DNA of 64,000 bases from Akkermansia sp. (GTDB lineage: Bacteria > Verrucomicrobiota > Verrucomicrobiia > Verrucomicrobiales > Akkermansiaceae), in the NCBI GenBank assembly GCA_024405435.1, contig JAKSOU010000002.1, positions 1-64,000 of the forward strand, in the 5' to 3' direction. The notes beneath the pieces are model-generated. The model was not told the DNA's origin and made no database searches. It saw only the letters and a program-made list of their open reading frames with translations. Shown in pieces: positions 52,425-61,051 of this stretch (position 1 is its first letter; each line of letters begins with the position of its first letter). A program made the position numbers and the translations under genes.

Positions 52425-54353
52425 TTATTTCACGGGCTTGCCTTCCAGCACCAGCACCTCGAAGGGCGCCAGCTTGACCTTGACAGGCTTTCCGGCCTCC
52501 GCCACCCTGGCGGGCAGCTTGTCGCTCTTGGGGGAAGTGAGCGCGTACTTGACGGGCGCGCCGACGGGGAGCTCCCAGACTGCGGCGGGGTCGAAGACGA
52601 ACTCCTGCGGCTCTGCGGCGGGGTTGCGGAGGGTGAGGATGCCCTTCTTGGGGGACCAGGAGGCGAAGCCGTAGACAACGAGGTCCACGGGGTTGCCGCC
52701 CACCCAGTGGGAATCCACGAGGGTTTCGCCGTTGGCGCGGGCCCACTTGGCGGCGGCGGCCAGGGAGTCCCACTCCTTGGGCTTGAGCATGGAGGGCGTG
52801 ATGTACAGCTCCTCCATCTGGGTGCCGAGGCCGAATCCGCTCCAGATTTCCTTGGCCAAATCATCCCCCTCTGTGGTGGTGAGGCCGCGTGCGCTCCTGT
52901 TGTAGATGACGCCGTGGGTCATGAGCGAGTTGATGGGGAAGAGCGGGGAAATCTTTACGTTGTTGAGGTAGATTTGCGCGTCTCGGAAGGTGATCCACCG
53001 GTTGCGGTTGGAGCCCTCGCCGCAGAAGTCGTGGTCCCAGTCGCCGCGCCAGATGGAATCCGCGATGCCGAACCAGAACGGGGAGGACCAGGTGCCGGTG
53101 GTGAGGTTGATGTACAGGTCCGGCCGCACGTCGCGCAGCTCGCTGATGAGGCAGATGGCGGCCTCGAAGTCCGACCCGAATCTGGAGCCCTTGGCGGGCT
53201 CGGCCTCGCCGGAGGTGCCGTCGAACTTGAAGTGGTTGATGCCGTTCTCCTTGATCATGTGCAGGCACATGCTCTTGAAGTGCTCATAGTACTTGGGGCC
53301 GGAGAGGGCGAACCCGCGCTCGTTGGTCTCGAAGCGGTCGCCGGCGGCCTGCAGGCGCATGTCGTGCGGCTTGCCGTAGCCGCCCCACGGGGAGAACCAC
53401 ACGCCGGGGTCCGCGCCGTAGCTTTCCGCCAGCTTGCGGATCTTGCGGAACTCGTTGGGCATGTCCTTGTGGAACTCCCACAGCGTTTCCGTGTTGTCCC
53501 AGCCGTCGTCGAACAGGAAGGAATCCATCTTCACGCCGCGCTTCTTCACCAGCTCCTCGCCGAAGAGCTTCACGGTGGCCAGCGCGTCCTTCTCGGTGTA
53601 CGGGGAGAAGTAGCCGATGTCGTACCAGGTGTTGTAGTTGAGGAAGGGGGCGTAAGCGCGTGCGCGCTCCTGGTTGATGTAGTTCAGCTGGAAGGTGCGG
53701 CGCAGCTGGGTGGGCTGGCAGAAGCCGAGCACGGCGGAGAAGCTGCTCACCGCGCGGCGCGGCAGGTCCGTCTTGCGAACTACCGAGCAGCTGAAGCCGT
53801 CCTTGTCCGCCTCGCTCAGGCACAGCGGGCTTTCCATGCCGGCGAACAGGCGGTTGCCCGCCGCCACTATCGGCGCGCCCTTCACCGTGCCCTCCACGCG
53901 GGCTTCCGGCGCCTTCACGTCCAGCAGCGTCACCTTGCGAACAGGCATGGCGAACTGCAGCGGCTCGACATCCAGCCCCACACGCACGTACGGCTGGCCC
54001 TGGCGCAGCTCCGCCCACCAGGTGAAGCTCTTGCCGTCCGTCGGCACGGCGAAGGACACCACGATGCGCTTGCCGGGCTTGCGCTCCACCAGGCGGCGCG
54101 CCTTGGGCTTGGCCGCCAGGCGCACTTCCTTCAACTCCACGCACATCAAATCCTGCGCGGTGATGGTGTGCATGGTGTCCTTGTACTCCTTTTTGGAGCA
54201 AGCCTCGTCTGTCTGTTCGTCCTGAACGAGGAGACGGAAGATGTCGTTGCCGAGGCTGTACACGCGGCCGTTGATGTTGTCGCGCACGATGACGCCGGCG
54301 AGCTTGCGGCCGACCCTCTGCACGTCTACGGAAACATAATCGTTCTGAATCAT
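52425..54353 (-). CDS. GH-D clan glycosidase (alpha-galactosidase-like), no signal peptide
   Basis: This 642-residue protein has an N-terminal beta-sandwich (about 1-240) and a TIM-barrel with clan GH-D features: DSFLFDDGWDNTETLWEFHKD, DPGVWFSPWGGYG, the probable nucleophile Asp in NHFKFDGTSG and acidic residues in WRGDWDHDFCGEG. A C-terminal beta domain ends FEVLVLEG. It resembles GH36/GH27 enzymes that release alpha-galactose or alpha-GalNAc. It closely resembles its upstream neighbour but starts directly at the first beta strand (MIQNDYVSVDV), without a signal peptide. It may act in the cytoplasm, or the leader may have been lost in duplication. Confidence 0.78.
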   Translation of the reverse strand: MIQNDYVSVDVQRVGRKLAGVIVRDNINGRVYSLGNDIFRLLVQDEQTDEACSKKEYKDTMHTITAQDLMCVELKEVRLAAKPKARRLVERKPGKRIVVSFAVPTDGKSFTWWAELRQGQPYVRVGLDVEPLQFAMPVRKVTLLDVKAPEARVEGTVKGAPIVAAGNRLFAGMESPLCLSEADKDGFSCSVVRKTDLPRRAVSSFSAVLGFCQPTQLRRTFQLNYINQERARAYAPFLNYNTWYDIGYFSPYTEKDALATVKLFGEELVKKRGVKMDSFLFDDGWDNTETLWEFHKDMPNEFRKIRKLAESYGADPGVWFSPWGGYGKPHDMRLQAAGDRFETNERGFALSGPKYYEHFKSMCLHMIKENGINHFKFDGTSGEAEPAKGSRFGSDFEAAICLISELRDVRPDLYINLTTGTWSSPFWFGIADSIWRGDWDHDFCGEGSNRNRWITFRDAQIYLNNVKISPLFPINSLMTHGVIYNRSARGLTTTEGDDLAKEIWSGFGLGTQMEELYITPSMLKPKEWDSLAAAAKWARANGETLVDSHWVGGNPVDLVVYGFASWSPKKGILTLRNPAAEPQEFVFDPAAVWELPVGAPVKYALTSPKSDKLPARVAEAGKPVKVKLAPFEVLVLEGKPVK

Positions 54354-54378
54354 ACTTGGTATCTTGGTTGAAAGTTGG

Positions 54379-56430
54379 TTAGATTTGCGGGGCGCCCTCC
54401 AGCACCATCACCTCGAACGGCGCCAGCTTCACCTTCACGGGCTTGCCGGCCTCCGCCTCCGCCGCGGGCAGCTTGTCGCCCTTCGGCGAGCTCAGCTTGT
54501 ACCTGGCGGGCGCGCCGACGGGAAGCTCCCACACGGCGGCGGGGTCGAACGCGAACTCCTGCTCCTGCGAGGAGGGGTTGCGGAGGGTGACGATGCCCTT
54601 CTCAGGGGACCAGGAGGCGAATCCGTACACCTCCATGTCGGCGGGGTTGCCGCCCACCCAGTGGGAATCCACCAGGGTGGCCGCGTTGGCGCGCGCCCAC
54701 TTGGCGGCGGCGGCCAGCGTGTCCCATTCACCCGGCTTGAGCATGGCGGGGGTGATGTAGAGCTCCTCCATCTGGGTACCCAGGCCGAACCCGCTCCAGA
54801 TTTCCTTGGCGAGGTCGTCGCCCTCGGTGGTGGTGAGGCCGTGGGCGTGCTTGTTGTAGATGACGCCGTGGGTCATGAGCGAGTTGATGGGGAAGAGCGG
54901 GGAGATTTTGACGTTGTTGCGGTAGATTTGGGAATCGCGGTAGGTGATCCAGCGGTTGCGCTTGGAGCCCTCGCCGCAGAAATCGTGATCCATCTCGCCG
55001 CGCCAGATGGAATCCGCGATGCCGAACCAGAACGGGGAGGCCCAGGTGCCGGTGGTGAGGTTGATGTAGATGTCCGGGCGGGCGTTGCGCAGCTCGCGGA
55101 TGAGCGAGATGGCCGCCTCGAAGTCCGACCCGAAGACGGAGCCGGGCGCGGGCGTGGCCTCGGCGGAGGTGCCGTCGAACTTGAAGTGGTTCACGCCGTT
55201 CTCCCGAATCATGTGCAGGCACATGCCCTTGAAGTGGTCATAGTACTTGCGGCCGGTGAGGGTGAATCCGCGCTCGCTGGTCTCGAACTTCCCGCCGGCG
55301 GCCTTGATGCGGCTCTGCTGCAGGCTGCCGTAGCCGCCCCACGGGGAGAACCACACGCCGGGGTCCGCCCCGTAGCTTTCCGCCAGCTTGCGGATGTTGC
55401 GGAACTCGTTGGGCAGGTCCTTGTGGAAGCCCCACAGCGTCTTCGGGTCGTCCCACCCGTCGTCGAACATGAACGAGTCCATCTTCACGCCGCGCTTCTT
55501 CACCAGCTCCTCGCCGTACAGCTTGATGGTGTCCAGGGCGTCCTTCTCGGAGTACATGTTGGAGTAGCCGATGTCGTACCACGTGTTGTAGTTGAGGAAC
55601 GGCGCGTAGGCGCGGGCGCGCTCTTGGTTGACGTAGTCCAGCTGGAAGGTGCGGCGCAGCTGCGTGGGTTGGCAGAAACCCAGCACGGCGGTGAAGCTGC
55701 TCACGGCCTGCGGCAGGTTCGTCTTGCGCTCCAGCGAGCAGGTGAAGCCGTCCGCAGTCGCCTCGCTCACGCACAGCGGGCTTTCCACGCCCGCGAACAG
55801 GCGGTTGCCCGACGCCACAACGGGCGCGCCCTTCACGGAACCCTCCACGCGGGCCTCCGTGGCCTTGATGTCCAGAAGCGTAATCTTGCGCACGGGCAGG
55901 GCGAACTGCTGAGGTTCGATATCCAACCCGATGCGCACGTACGGCTGGCCCTCGCGCAGCTCCGCCCACCAGGTGAAGCCCTTGCCGTCCAGCGTCACCA
56001 CAAACGGCACCGTGATGCGCTGGCCCGCCTTGCGCTCCACCAGGCGCCGCGCCTGCGGATCCGCCGGCAGCGCCTCGCGCTTCACCTCGCCGCATATCAA
56101 ATCACGCGCGGTGAGCGCACCCAGGGTGTCCTTGTACTCCACCTTGGAGCACGCCTCGTCCGTCTGGGCCTCCAGCGAGAGCACGCGGAACACGTCCTCC
56201 CCCAAATCGTAGGTGCGGCCGTTGATTTTGTCGCGCACCACCACGCCCGCCAGCTTGCGGGCCACCTTCTGCACCTCCACGGAGACGAATTCGTTCTCCA
56301 TGACGATGGATCCTTCGCTGGAGGAAACGCCGGGCCGGGATGCAGCCGCGGCCGCCGGAGCCGCCGGGCAAACCCCACCCGCCAGGATTCCCAGCGCGAA
56401 CAGACCTGCCAAGATGTGTGTAGAATTCAT
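54379..56430 (-). CDS. GH-D clan glycosidase (alpha-galactosidase-like), exported
   Basis: This 683-residue exported paralogue of the next gene begins with a signal peptide (MNSTHILAGLFALGILAGGVCPAAPAAAAA) and then the same domains: a beta-sandwich, a barrel with SFMFDDGWDDPKTLWGFHKD and NHFKFDGTSAE (candidate nucleophile), DHDFCGEGSKRNRW, and a C-terminal beta domain. The two proteins align over their whole mature length with long identical blocks, for example EIWSGFGLGTQMEELYITP. It probably acts on host or dietary alpha-galactosides outside the inner membrane. Start is ATG 56430, 8 nt after a promoter; 25 bp separate its stop from the second gene. Confidence 0.82.
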   Translation of the reverse strand: MNSTHILAGLFALGILAGGVCPAAPAAAAASRPGVSSSEGSIVMENEFVSVEVQKVARKLAGVVVRDKINGRTYDLGEDVFRVLSLEAQTDEACSKVEYKDTLGALTARDLICGEVKREALPADPQARRLVERKAGQRITVPFVVTLDGKGFTWWAELREGQPYVRIGLDIEPQQFALPVRKITLLDIKATEARVEGSVKGAPVVASGNRLFAGVESPLCVSEATADGFTCSLERKTNLPQAVSSFTAVLGFCQPTQLRRTFQLDYVNQERARAYAPFLNYNTWYDIGYSNMYSEKDALDTIKLYGEELVKKRGVKMDSFMFDDGWDDPKTLWGFHKDLPNEFRNIRKLAESYGADPGVWFSPWGGYGSLQQSRIKAAGGKFETSERGFTLTGRKYYDHFKGMCLHMIRENGVNHFKFDGTSAEATPAPGSVFGSDFEAAISLIRELRNARPDIYINLTTGTWASPFWFGIADSIWRGEMDHDFCGEGSKRNRWITYRDSQIYRNNVKISPLFPINSLMTHGVIYNKHAHGLTTTEGDDLAKEIWSGFGLGTQMEELYITPAMLKPGEWDTLAAAAKWARANAATLVDSHWVGGNPADMEVYGFASWSPEKGIVTLRNPSSQEQEFAFDPAAVWELPVGAPARYKLSSPKGDKLPAAEAEAGKPVKVKLAPFEVMVLEGAPQI

Positions 56431-56790
56431 ACGGACGTATTGTATACCAACCACTGCCGCGTTTCAAGCCAAAACCGCGCTTGGCGGCGCATTCGCGTGG
56501 GACAAAAAACGGAAACCGGACAGAGCGGATTTGGGAGGAGCGGTGCTAATCCACCCCTCACAAGGCGGGGTGGATTAAAACTCCGTCCGCATACCAACCA
56601 CGCCTATTACCATTAATCATTGCACACCGTCCTACAGGTCACATGCGGTCGAATTCCTCTACGCGGATTACCCATTTTCCCAGACCTCACCCCGCCACAC
56701 TGCGAGTTTGCGCTCCACTTATCGGAACGTTATGGACAGCAATGATTTGAGAAGATAGACAGCTTCCCGCCGGGATTGCCGGTGCCGCGG
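56431..56790. other. 360-bp gap: glycosidase promoter and one hairpin
   Basis: The gap lies between the recQ stop and the glycosidase start, both on the minus strand. It holds the promoter at 56439-56467 and an 11-bp perfect inverted repeat TAATCCACCCC/GGGGTGGATTA with a 9-nt loop (56547-56577), which lacks a U-tract on either strand. No gene or further repeat was recognised. Confidence 0.6.
56439..56467 (-). promoter_or_regulatory. Promoter of the tandem glycosidase operon
   Basis: On the minus strand, TTGAAA (56467-56462), a 17-bp spacer and TACAAT (56444-56439) lie 8 nt before ATG 56430. Confidence 0.6.
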
Positions 56791-58938
56791 CTATTCACCG
56801 AGGTAGTCCCGGATGAGTGCGATGAAGTGGCGGAGGTAGCGGCTGGCGGTGTAGGGGCCGATGCCTTTGATATCGAGGGCGTCGTCCTCGCTGGTGGGTT
56901 TGCGGGTGGCGAGCTGCTGGAGGGTGGCGTTGCCCATGATGCGGTAGGCGGGCACATTCTCCTCCCGTGCGAGGTCGTAGCGCAGTTCCTTGAGGCGTTT
57001 CAGGAGCTCCTTGTCCTCTCCGTGCAGATTGATTGCCTCCAAGAAGCTCCTTTTGTCCCTGGCGGGAGCCGCGTTTTGCGCGGGTGCGGCCCAGCCGGCG
57101 CGGGAGAGGATGGCGGGCTGCTTGCCGAGCATGACGTCCTCCCCCTTGGCGGAGAGTGTGACGAGCGGCATCTCCCCGCCGGTGGACTGGAGGAGGCCGG
57201 CCTCATGCATGGCGCGGAAGAGGGCCTTGATGCGGTTCTCCGTGAACCCGGCGAGCAGGCCGTAGGTGGAGAGCCCGGTGAGGAAGCGGTGCATGTTGGC
57301 GTTCTTGGCGCCGCGCAGCATGTCCATGATCTTGCCCCTGCCGTAGATGGCCTCCCAAGAGCCGTCCGGGAGGTGGCGGGATGCGCGCGCCACGCCGGAG
57401 AGGGCCTTCAGGAGGGTGTTCCGCTCCTCGCCCTGGAGCTCGGCGGCGTTGGCGACCTCCGGCGGGCAGCACTGGTCGCAATGTCCGCAGGGGGCGGAGT
57501 CCGTCTCGCCGAAGTAGTCCAGTATCCACTTCTGGCGGCAGCCGCTGCTGTAGGCGTAGCGGGTGATGGACTCGATTTTCGCGTGGTCGCGGCGTGCCTT
57601 CTCCTGCAGGGCCTCGCGGTTGATTCCCAGGTCGTTGAACGCGCGTGCGGGGTCTGTTACGCGGGTGCCGCGGGTGTTGGAGCCGGGGATATCGAAGCGA
57701 GATATGGCACCGGCGTGGATGAGGACGGAGAGGGCGGAGCTCACGGCCATGGTGTTGCCGCCGTTGCCGAGGTTCTCCGCAAGGGAGTCGATGGTCTCCA
57801 TCAGCTCGTGCGTTTCCGGGTTGCACTTGGAGCAGAGCAGGCTGTAGAGCATGCGGATGGTGGTGATGGAGGGGTTGCTGCCCTCGTAGAAGAACTCCTG
57901 GGTCTTGAGGTCCACGTGGTTGAAGAGCAGCTCGCACACGGCGGTCTCGCCATCGCGCCCGGCGCGCCCGGCCTCCTGGTAGTATGCCTCCACGCTGCCG
58001 GGGATATCGAAATGAATGACGAAGCGCACATCCGAGCGGTCGATTCCCATGCCGAAGGCGTTGGTGGCCACCACCACGTCCGCCCTGCCGGAGATGAAGG
58101 CGTTTTGTGAGAACTCGCGCTCCTCGTCGGTCATGCCGGCGTGGTAGGCCACGGCGTTGATGCGGCGGCGTGAAATCTCCTCGAAGACGCGCATAACGCT
58201 CTTGCGCGTGGAGCAGTAGATGATACCTGTTTTCCACTTGGCGACCACCTTTTCGATGCGCTCGTACTTCTCGCGATGGGAGCCGCAGGGGGTGATGCTG
58301 AAATCCAGGTTGTCGCGGGCGAAGCCGCTGATGATGACGGCTGGGTCCCGCAGCTCCAGGGTTTGGAGGATATCCCGGCGCACGGGCTCCGTGGCGGTGG
58401 CGGTGAGTGCAATGGTCTGTGGGTAGCCAAGCTCGCGGCGCGCGCGGCCCAGGCGCAGGTAGTCCGGGCGGAAATCATGCCCCCACTGGCTCAGGCAGTG
58501 AGCCTCGTCCACCGCCAGCAGGGATATCGGCTGGCTTTGCAGCGCGTTCATAAAACCCGGCTGAGAGAAGCGCTCCGGCGCCACGTACACAATCTTGAGC
58601 TCCCCGTGGCGGAACGCGGCCATCACCTGCCGGTACTCGTCCTCCCCCAGGGAGGAATTGATGGCGGCGGCGGGGATGCCGCGCGCCTGTAGGGCGTCCA
58701 CCTGGTCCTTCATGAGCGCGATGAGCGGGGAGACCACCACGGTGACGCCCGCCCGGCAGAGCGCGGGGAGCTGGTAGCAGAGGGACTTGCCGCCGCCCGT
58801 GGGCATGATGGCCAGCGCATCCCGCCCGTCCATCACGGCCTCCACCACCTCGGCCTGCCCCAAGCGCAGGGCGTCGAAGCCGAAGAAGTCGTGCAGGGCG
58901 TCCTGGATATCGGGCAGCTGGGAGGGTTCGCCGTTCAT
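56791..58938 (-). CDS. recQ: ATP-dependent DNA helicase RecQ
   Basis: This 715-residue 3'-5' helicase acts in recombination and repair. Motifs: LRLGQAEVVEAVMDGRD (motif 0), MPTGGGKSLCYQLPAL (Walker A, about 45-60), VDEAHCLSQWGHDFRPDY, ALTATAT, and in domain 2 VVATNAFGMGIDRSDVRFVIH and QEAGRAGRDG. The RQC zinc site is CRQKWILDYFGE with CGHCDQCC; an HRDC domain (LRYDLAREENVPAYRIMGNATLQQLA) closes the protein. It follows an unrelated lipoprotein gene by 9 bp. Confidence 0.96.
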   Translation of the reverse strand: MNGEPSQLPDIQDALHDFFGFDALRLGQAEVVEAVMDGRDALAIMPTGGGKSLCYQLPALCRAGVTVVVSPLIALMKDQVDALQARGIPAAAINSSLGEDEYRQVMAAFRHGELKIVYVAPERFSQPGFMNALQSQPISLLAVDEAHCLSQWGHDFRPDYLRLGRARRELGYPQTIALTATATEPVRRDILQTLELRDPAVIISGFARDNLDFSITPCGSHREKYERIEKVVAKWKTGIIYCSTRKSVMRVFEEISRRRINAVAYHAGMTDEEREFSQNAFISGRADVVVATNAFGMGIDRSDVRFVIHFDIPGSVEAYYQEAGRAGRDGETAVCELLFNHVDLKTQEFFYEGSNPSITTIRMLYSLLCSKCNPETHELMETIDSLAENLGNGGNTMAVSSALSVLIHAGAISRFDIPGSNTRGTRVTDPARAFNDLGINREALQEKARRDHAKIESITRYAYSSGCRQKWILDYFGETDSAPCGHCDQCCPPEVANAAELQGEERNTLLKALSGVARASRHLPDGSWEAIYGRGKIMDMLRGAKNANMHRFLTGLSTYGLLAGFTENRIKALFRAMHEAGLLQSTGGEMPLVTLSAKGEDVMLGKQPAILSRAGWAAPAQNAAPARDKRSFLEAINLHGEDKELLKRLKELRYDLAREENVPAYRIMGNATLQQLATRKPTSEDDALDIKGIGPYTASRYLRHFIALIRDYLGE

Positions 58939-58947
58939 GCGCGCCGG

Positions 58948-59532
58948 TTAGTCCACATGGCCGTGGATAGACGGGATATCGTACTTCATCGGGGCACCGA
59001 CGAAATCATCCGGGAGGCGGGAGACGGTAGGGGAGCCGACCGGGTTGTCAGGGAATTCCGGGCCCAAATCCCGGAAATCCACCATATTGGAGAAGGTGAA
59101 GTCAATGGTGATGTGCTCAAAGTGGTCCTCCATCCCATCGTACCAATAGGCCTCGCACTCCAGCACCAGGCGGCGGTTGCTGAAAACCGGCTTGGACAAG
59201 GGGGTCAGCTCCGCCTTGACCGGGATTTCCGGGAAGGCGGCCTGCATCTCCAGGTCGTCCGACTCCGGCAGGGGGGAGACGATTCTGAGATTCACCGCCT
59301 CGTCGCCCAGGATTTTGAAGCTGACCACGCCGTTGGGGCCCTGGTCCCCGCGCTGGGCCTCCACGGTGAGGGTGTAGCCGTCCAGCACGGAGATATCCGG
59401 GTTGCTCTTGCCGCCGTGGCCGCCGCCACCGCCGCTGCAGGAATCAAGGGTGAAGCAAACGGCGGCGGATGCCGCCAGCAGGCACGCCGTATGCAGCGCC
59501 CTGCCCCATATTGTCTTTCGGTTGGTATTCAT
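58948..59532 (-). CDS. Lipoprotein of unknown function
   Basis: The 194-residue product has a signal sequence with lipobox LDSC (about residue 32) followed by a Gly/His linker SGGGGGHGG and a beta-rich domain (DISVLDGYTLTVEAQRG, LVLECEAYWYDGMEDHFEHITIDFTF). No family is recognised. It sits between the first CAP-domain gene (20 bp) and recQ (9 bp), so the three may share a transcript. Confidence 0.65.
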   Translation of the reverse strand: MNTNRKTIWGRALHTACLLAASAAVCFTLDSCSGGGGGHGGKSNPDISVLDGYTLTVEAQRGDQGPNGVVSFKILGDEAVNLRIVSPLPESDDLEMQAAFPEIPVKAELTPLSKPVFSNRRLVLECEAYWYDGMEDHFEHITIDFTFSNMVDFRDLGPEFPDNPVGSPTVSRLPDDFVGAPMKYDIPSIHGHVD

Positions 59533-59552
59533 GTCTAGTTATGGTGAGGGGG

Positions 59553-60986
59553 TCAGAAGAGGTCCACCACGTACTCGTCGTGGAGGGCGCCGGAGACGAT
59601 GGAGATCCAGTACACGCCCACGGGCTTGCCGTCCTTGGTGGGCATCTGGCTGAAATCCGGCATGAAGACGATGGAGTTGCCCACGGGGAACATGCCGTTG
59701 TCCGCGTGTGCGCACACCTTCTTCACCTTGATTTCCTTGGCGTCCGCCAGCTCCTTGGCGGAGGGCGCGGACTTGGGGCTGCGGGAGAGGCGCCAGATCC
59801 TGACGGTGGCGGAGCCGCCCACGGACTGTCCCTGCGCGGGGTAGTAGCTCCAGCCGTCGCCCAGCAGGTACTCCTTGGGGAAGAAGCCGCGGCCGGGATA
59901 GCTGTGGGCGGTGGAGAGCGGGGAGCCGGAGAGGTCGCTGGTGCGCATGGCGTGGAAGCTGCCCTTCACGCCGAACCCGGTCTTGACAGACTTGGGGTAG
60001 AGGATCCAGGCGCGGTGGCCGCGGTCCTCGTAGTTGTTCTGGCCGGGGTCCTGGATGTACTCCCTCACGCTGTCTGAGGAGGACATGCCGGAGGGGCCCA
60101 TGTGCAGGTTGCACTCGTCCGTGTGGTGTCCCAGCCCGTGGTCGATGGTACCGGCCTTCAGGCAGGCTTCCGCGGCCTGCTGCGCATCCTTGGCGTAGGA
60201 GGAATCGAAGCCCATGTTGGGCGGCACGTTGCAGAGCAGGCGGTAGACGTTTGCCATGTTCACGGCGTCCTGCTGGTTCTTGTCGGCCCCGCGGGAGGGC
60301 TTGGTTGCCAGGATGTCCTTGATGCGCTTAGTGAGCTCCTTGCGGTCCATGGGGTAGAACTTGCGGCTCACGGCGGGGCCGGAGGGGTTGGTGATGTTCT
60401 TGATTTCGGCGGCGGCCTTCTTGCCCATGTCGGAGAAGGCGTTGCGCAGGTCGCCCATCATGGAGACGGCGTCCTCCTCATCCGCCACCTTGGCCTTGTT
60501 CAGGCCGTCCACAAAGGCGCGGGCGGGCGCCTTGCCGTCCGCTGCAAGCCACTTGAGGAAATCGGGCTCCTTCTGGAGGGAATCGGGGTCCAGGCCGTCT
60601 GCACTGCGCTGCGCGAGGGTGATGCAGGCGTGCACGGCAAGGGCGTGCTTGGCGAGCGGGCCCTTCACCGCGGCTTTCCAATGCGGGCGGCTGGGGTCCG
60701 GGTACGCGCCGGGGAACGCCTCCTTCAGCAGGCGCGCCAGCTCATCCCTCAAGCCGTCGAAATCCCCCTGTTCCGCGTGTTCCTTGATGAGTTTGCGCAG
60801 CTGCTTGGCGGCCTCCTTGTCCTTGGCGGATTCCGGCCCCAGGGAAAGCGGCTTGGGCGCGGCGGGTTCCGCGGCCGGCGTCGTATCCGCCGGGTCCGCG
60901 GCATCCTGCGCGATGCAGGGGGCTCCCATTCCCAAAACCAGCCAGGCGGCAAGCGCCGGCAGGCAAACGGCATGCTTCATTTTCAT
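59553..60986 (-). CDS. Exported CAP/SCP-domain protein (paralogue 1)
   Basis: The 477-residue product has a signal peptide (MKMKHAVCLPALAAWLVLGMGAPCIA), then an Ala/Pro linker and a helical region (KDKEAAKQLRKLIKEHAEQGDFDGLRDELARLLKEAFPGA). The C-terminal half is CAP-like: NMANVYRLLCNVPPNMGFDSSYAKDAQQAAEAC, the His in GLGHHTDECNLHM and the NYEDRGHRAWILYPK block. CAP proteins are secreted and of diverse function. Start ATG 60986 lies 7 nt after a promoter. Its first 150 residues are nearly identical to the upstream paralogue, also at DNA level. Confidence 0.75.
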   Translation of the reverse strand: MKMKHAVCLPALAAWLVLGMGAPCIAQDAADPADTTPAAEPAAPKPLSLGPESAKDKEAAKQLRKLIKEHAEQGDFDGLRDELARLLKEAFPGAYPDPSRPHWKAAVKGPLAKHALAVHACITLAQRSADGLDPDSLQKEPDFLKWLAADGKAPARAFVDGLNKAKVADEEDAVSMMGDLRNAFSDMGKKAAAEIKNITNPSGPAVSRKFYPMDRKELTKRIKDILATKPSRGADKNQQDAVNMANVYRLLCNVPPNMGFDSSYAKDAQQAAEACLKAGTIDHGLGHHTDECNLHMGPSGMSSSDSVREYIQDPGQNNYEDRGHRAWILYPKSVKTGFGVKGSFHAMRTSDLSGSPLSTAHSYPGRGFFPKEYLLGDGWSYYPAQGQSVGGSATVRIWRLSRSPKSAPSAKELADAKEIKVKKVCAHADNGMFPVGNSIVFMPDFSQMPTKDGKPVGVYWISIVSGALHDEYVVDLF

Positions 60987-60993
60987 GCTCCCC

Positions 60994-61022
60994 ACCATAC
61001 CACCCTGTCCCCGCCCGGTCAA
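60994..61022 (-). promoter_or_regulatory. Promoter of CAP paralogue 1
   Basis: On the minus strand, TTGACC (61022-61017), a 17-bp spacer and TATGGT (60999-60994) lie 7 nt before ATG 60986. Confidence 0.6.
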
Positions 61023-61051
61023 GAAGATAGCGGCGCAGCCCCCAAATCGCG

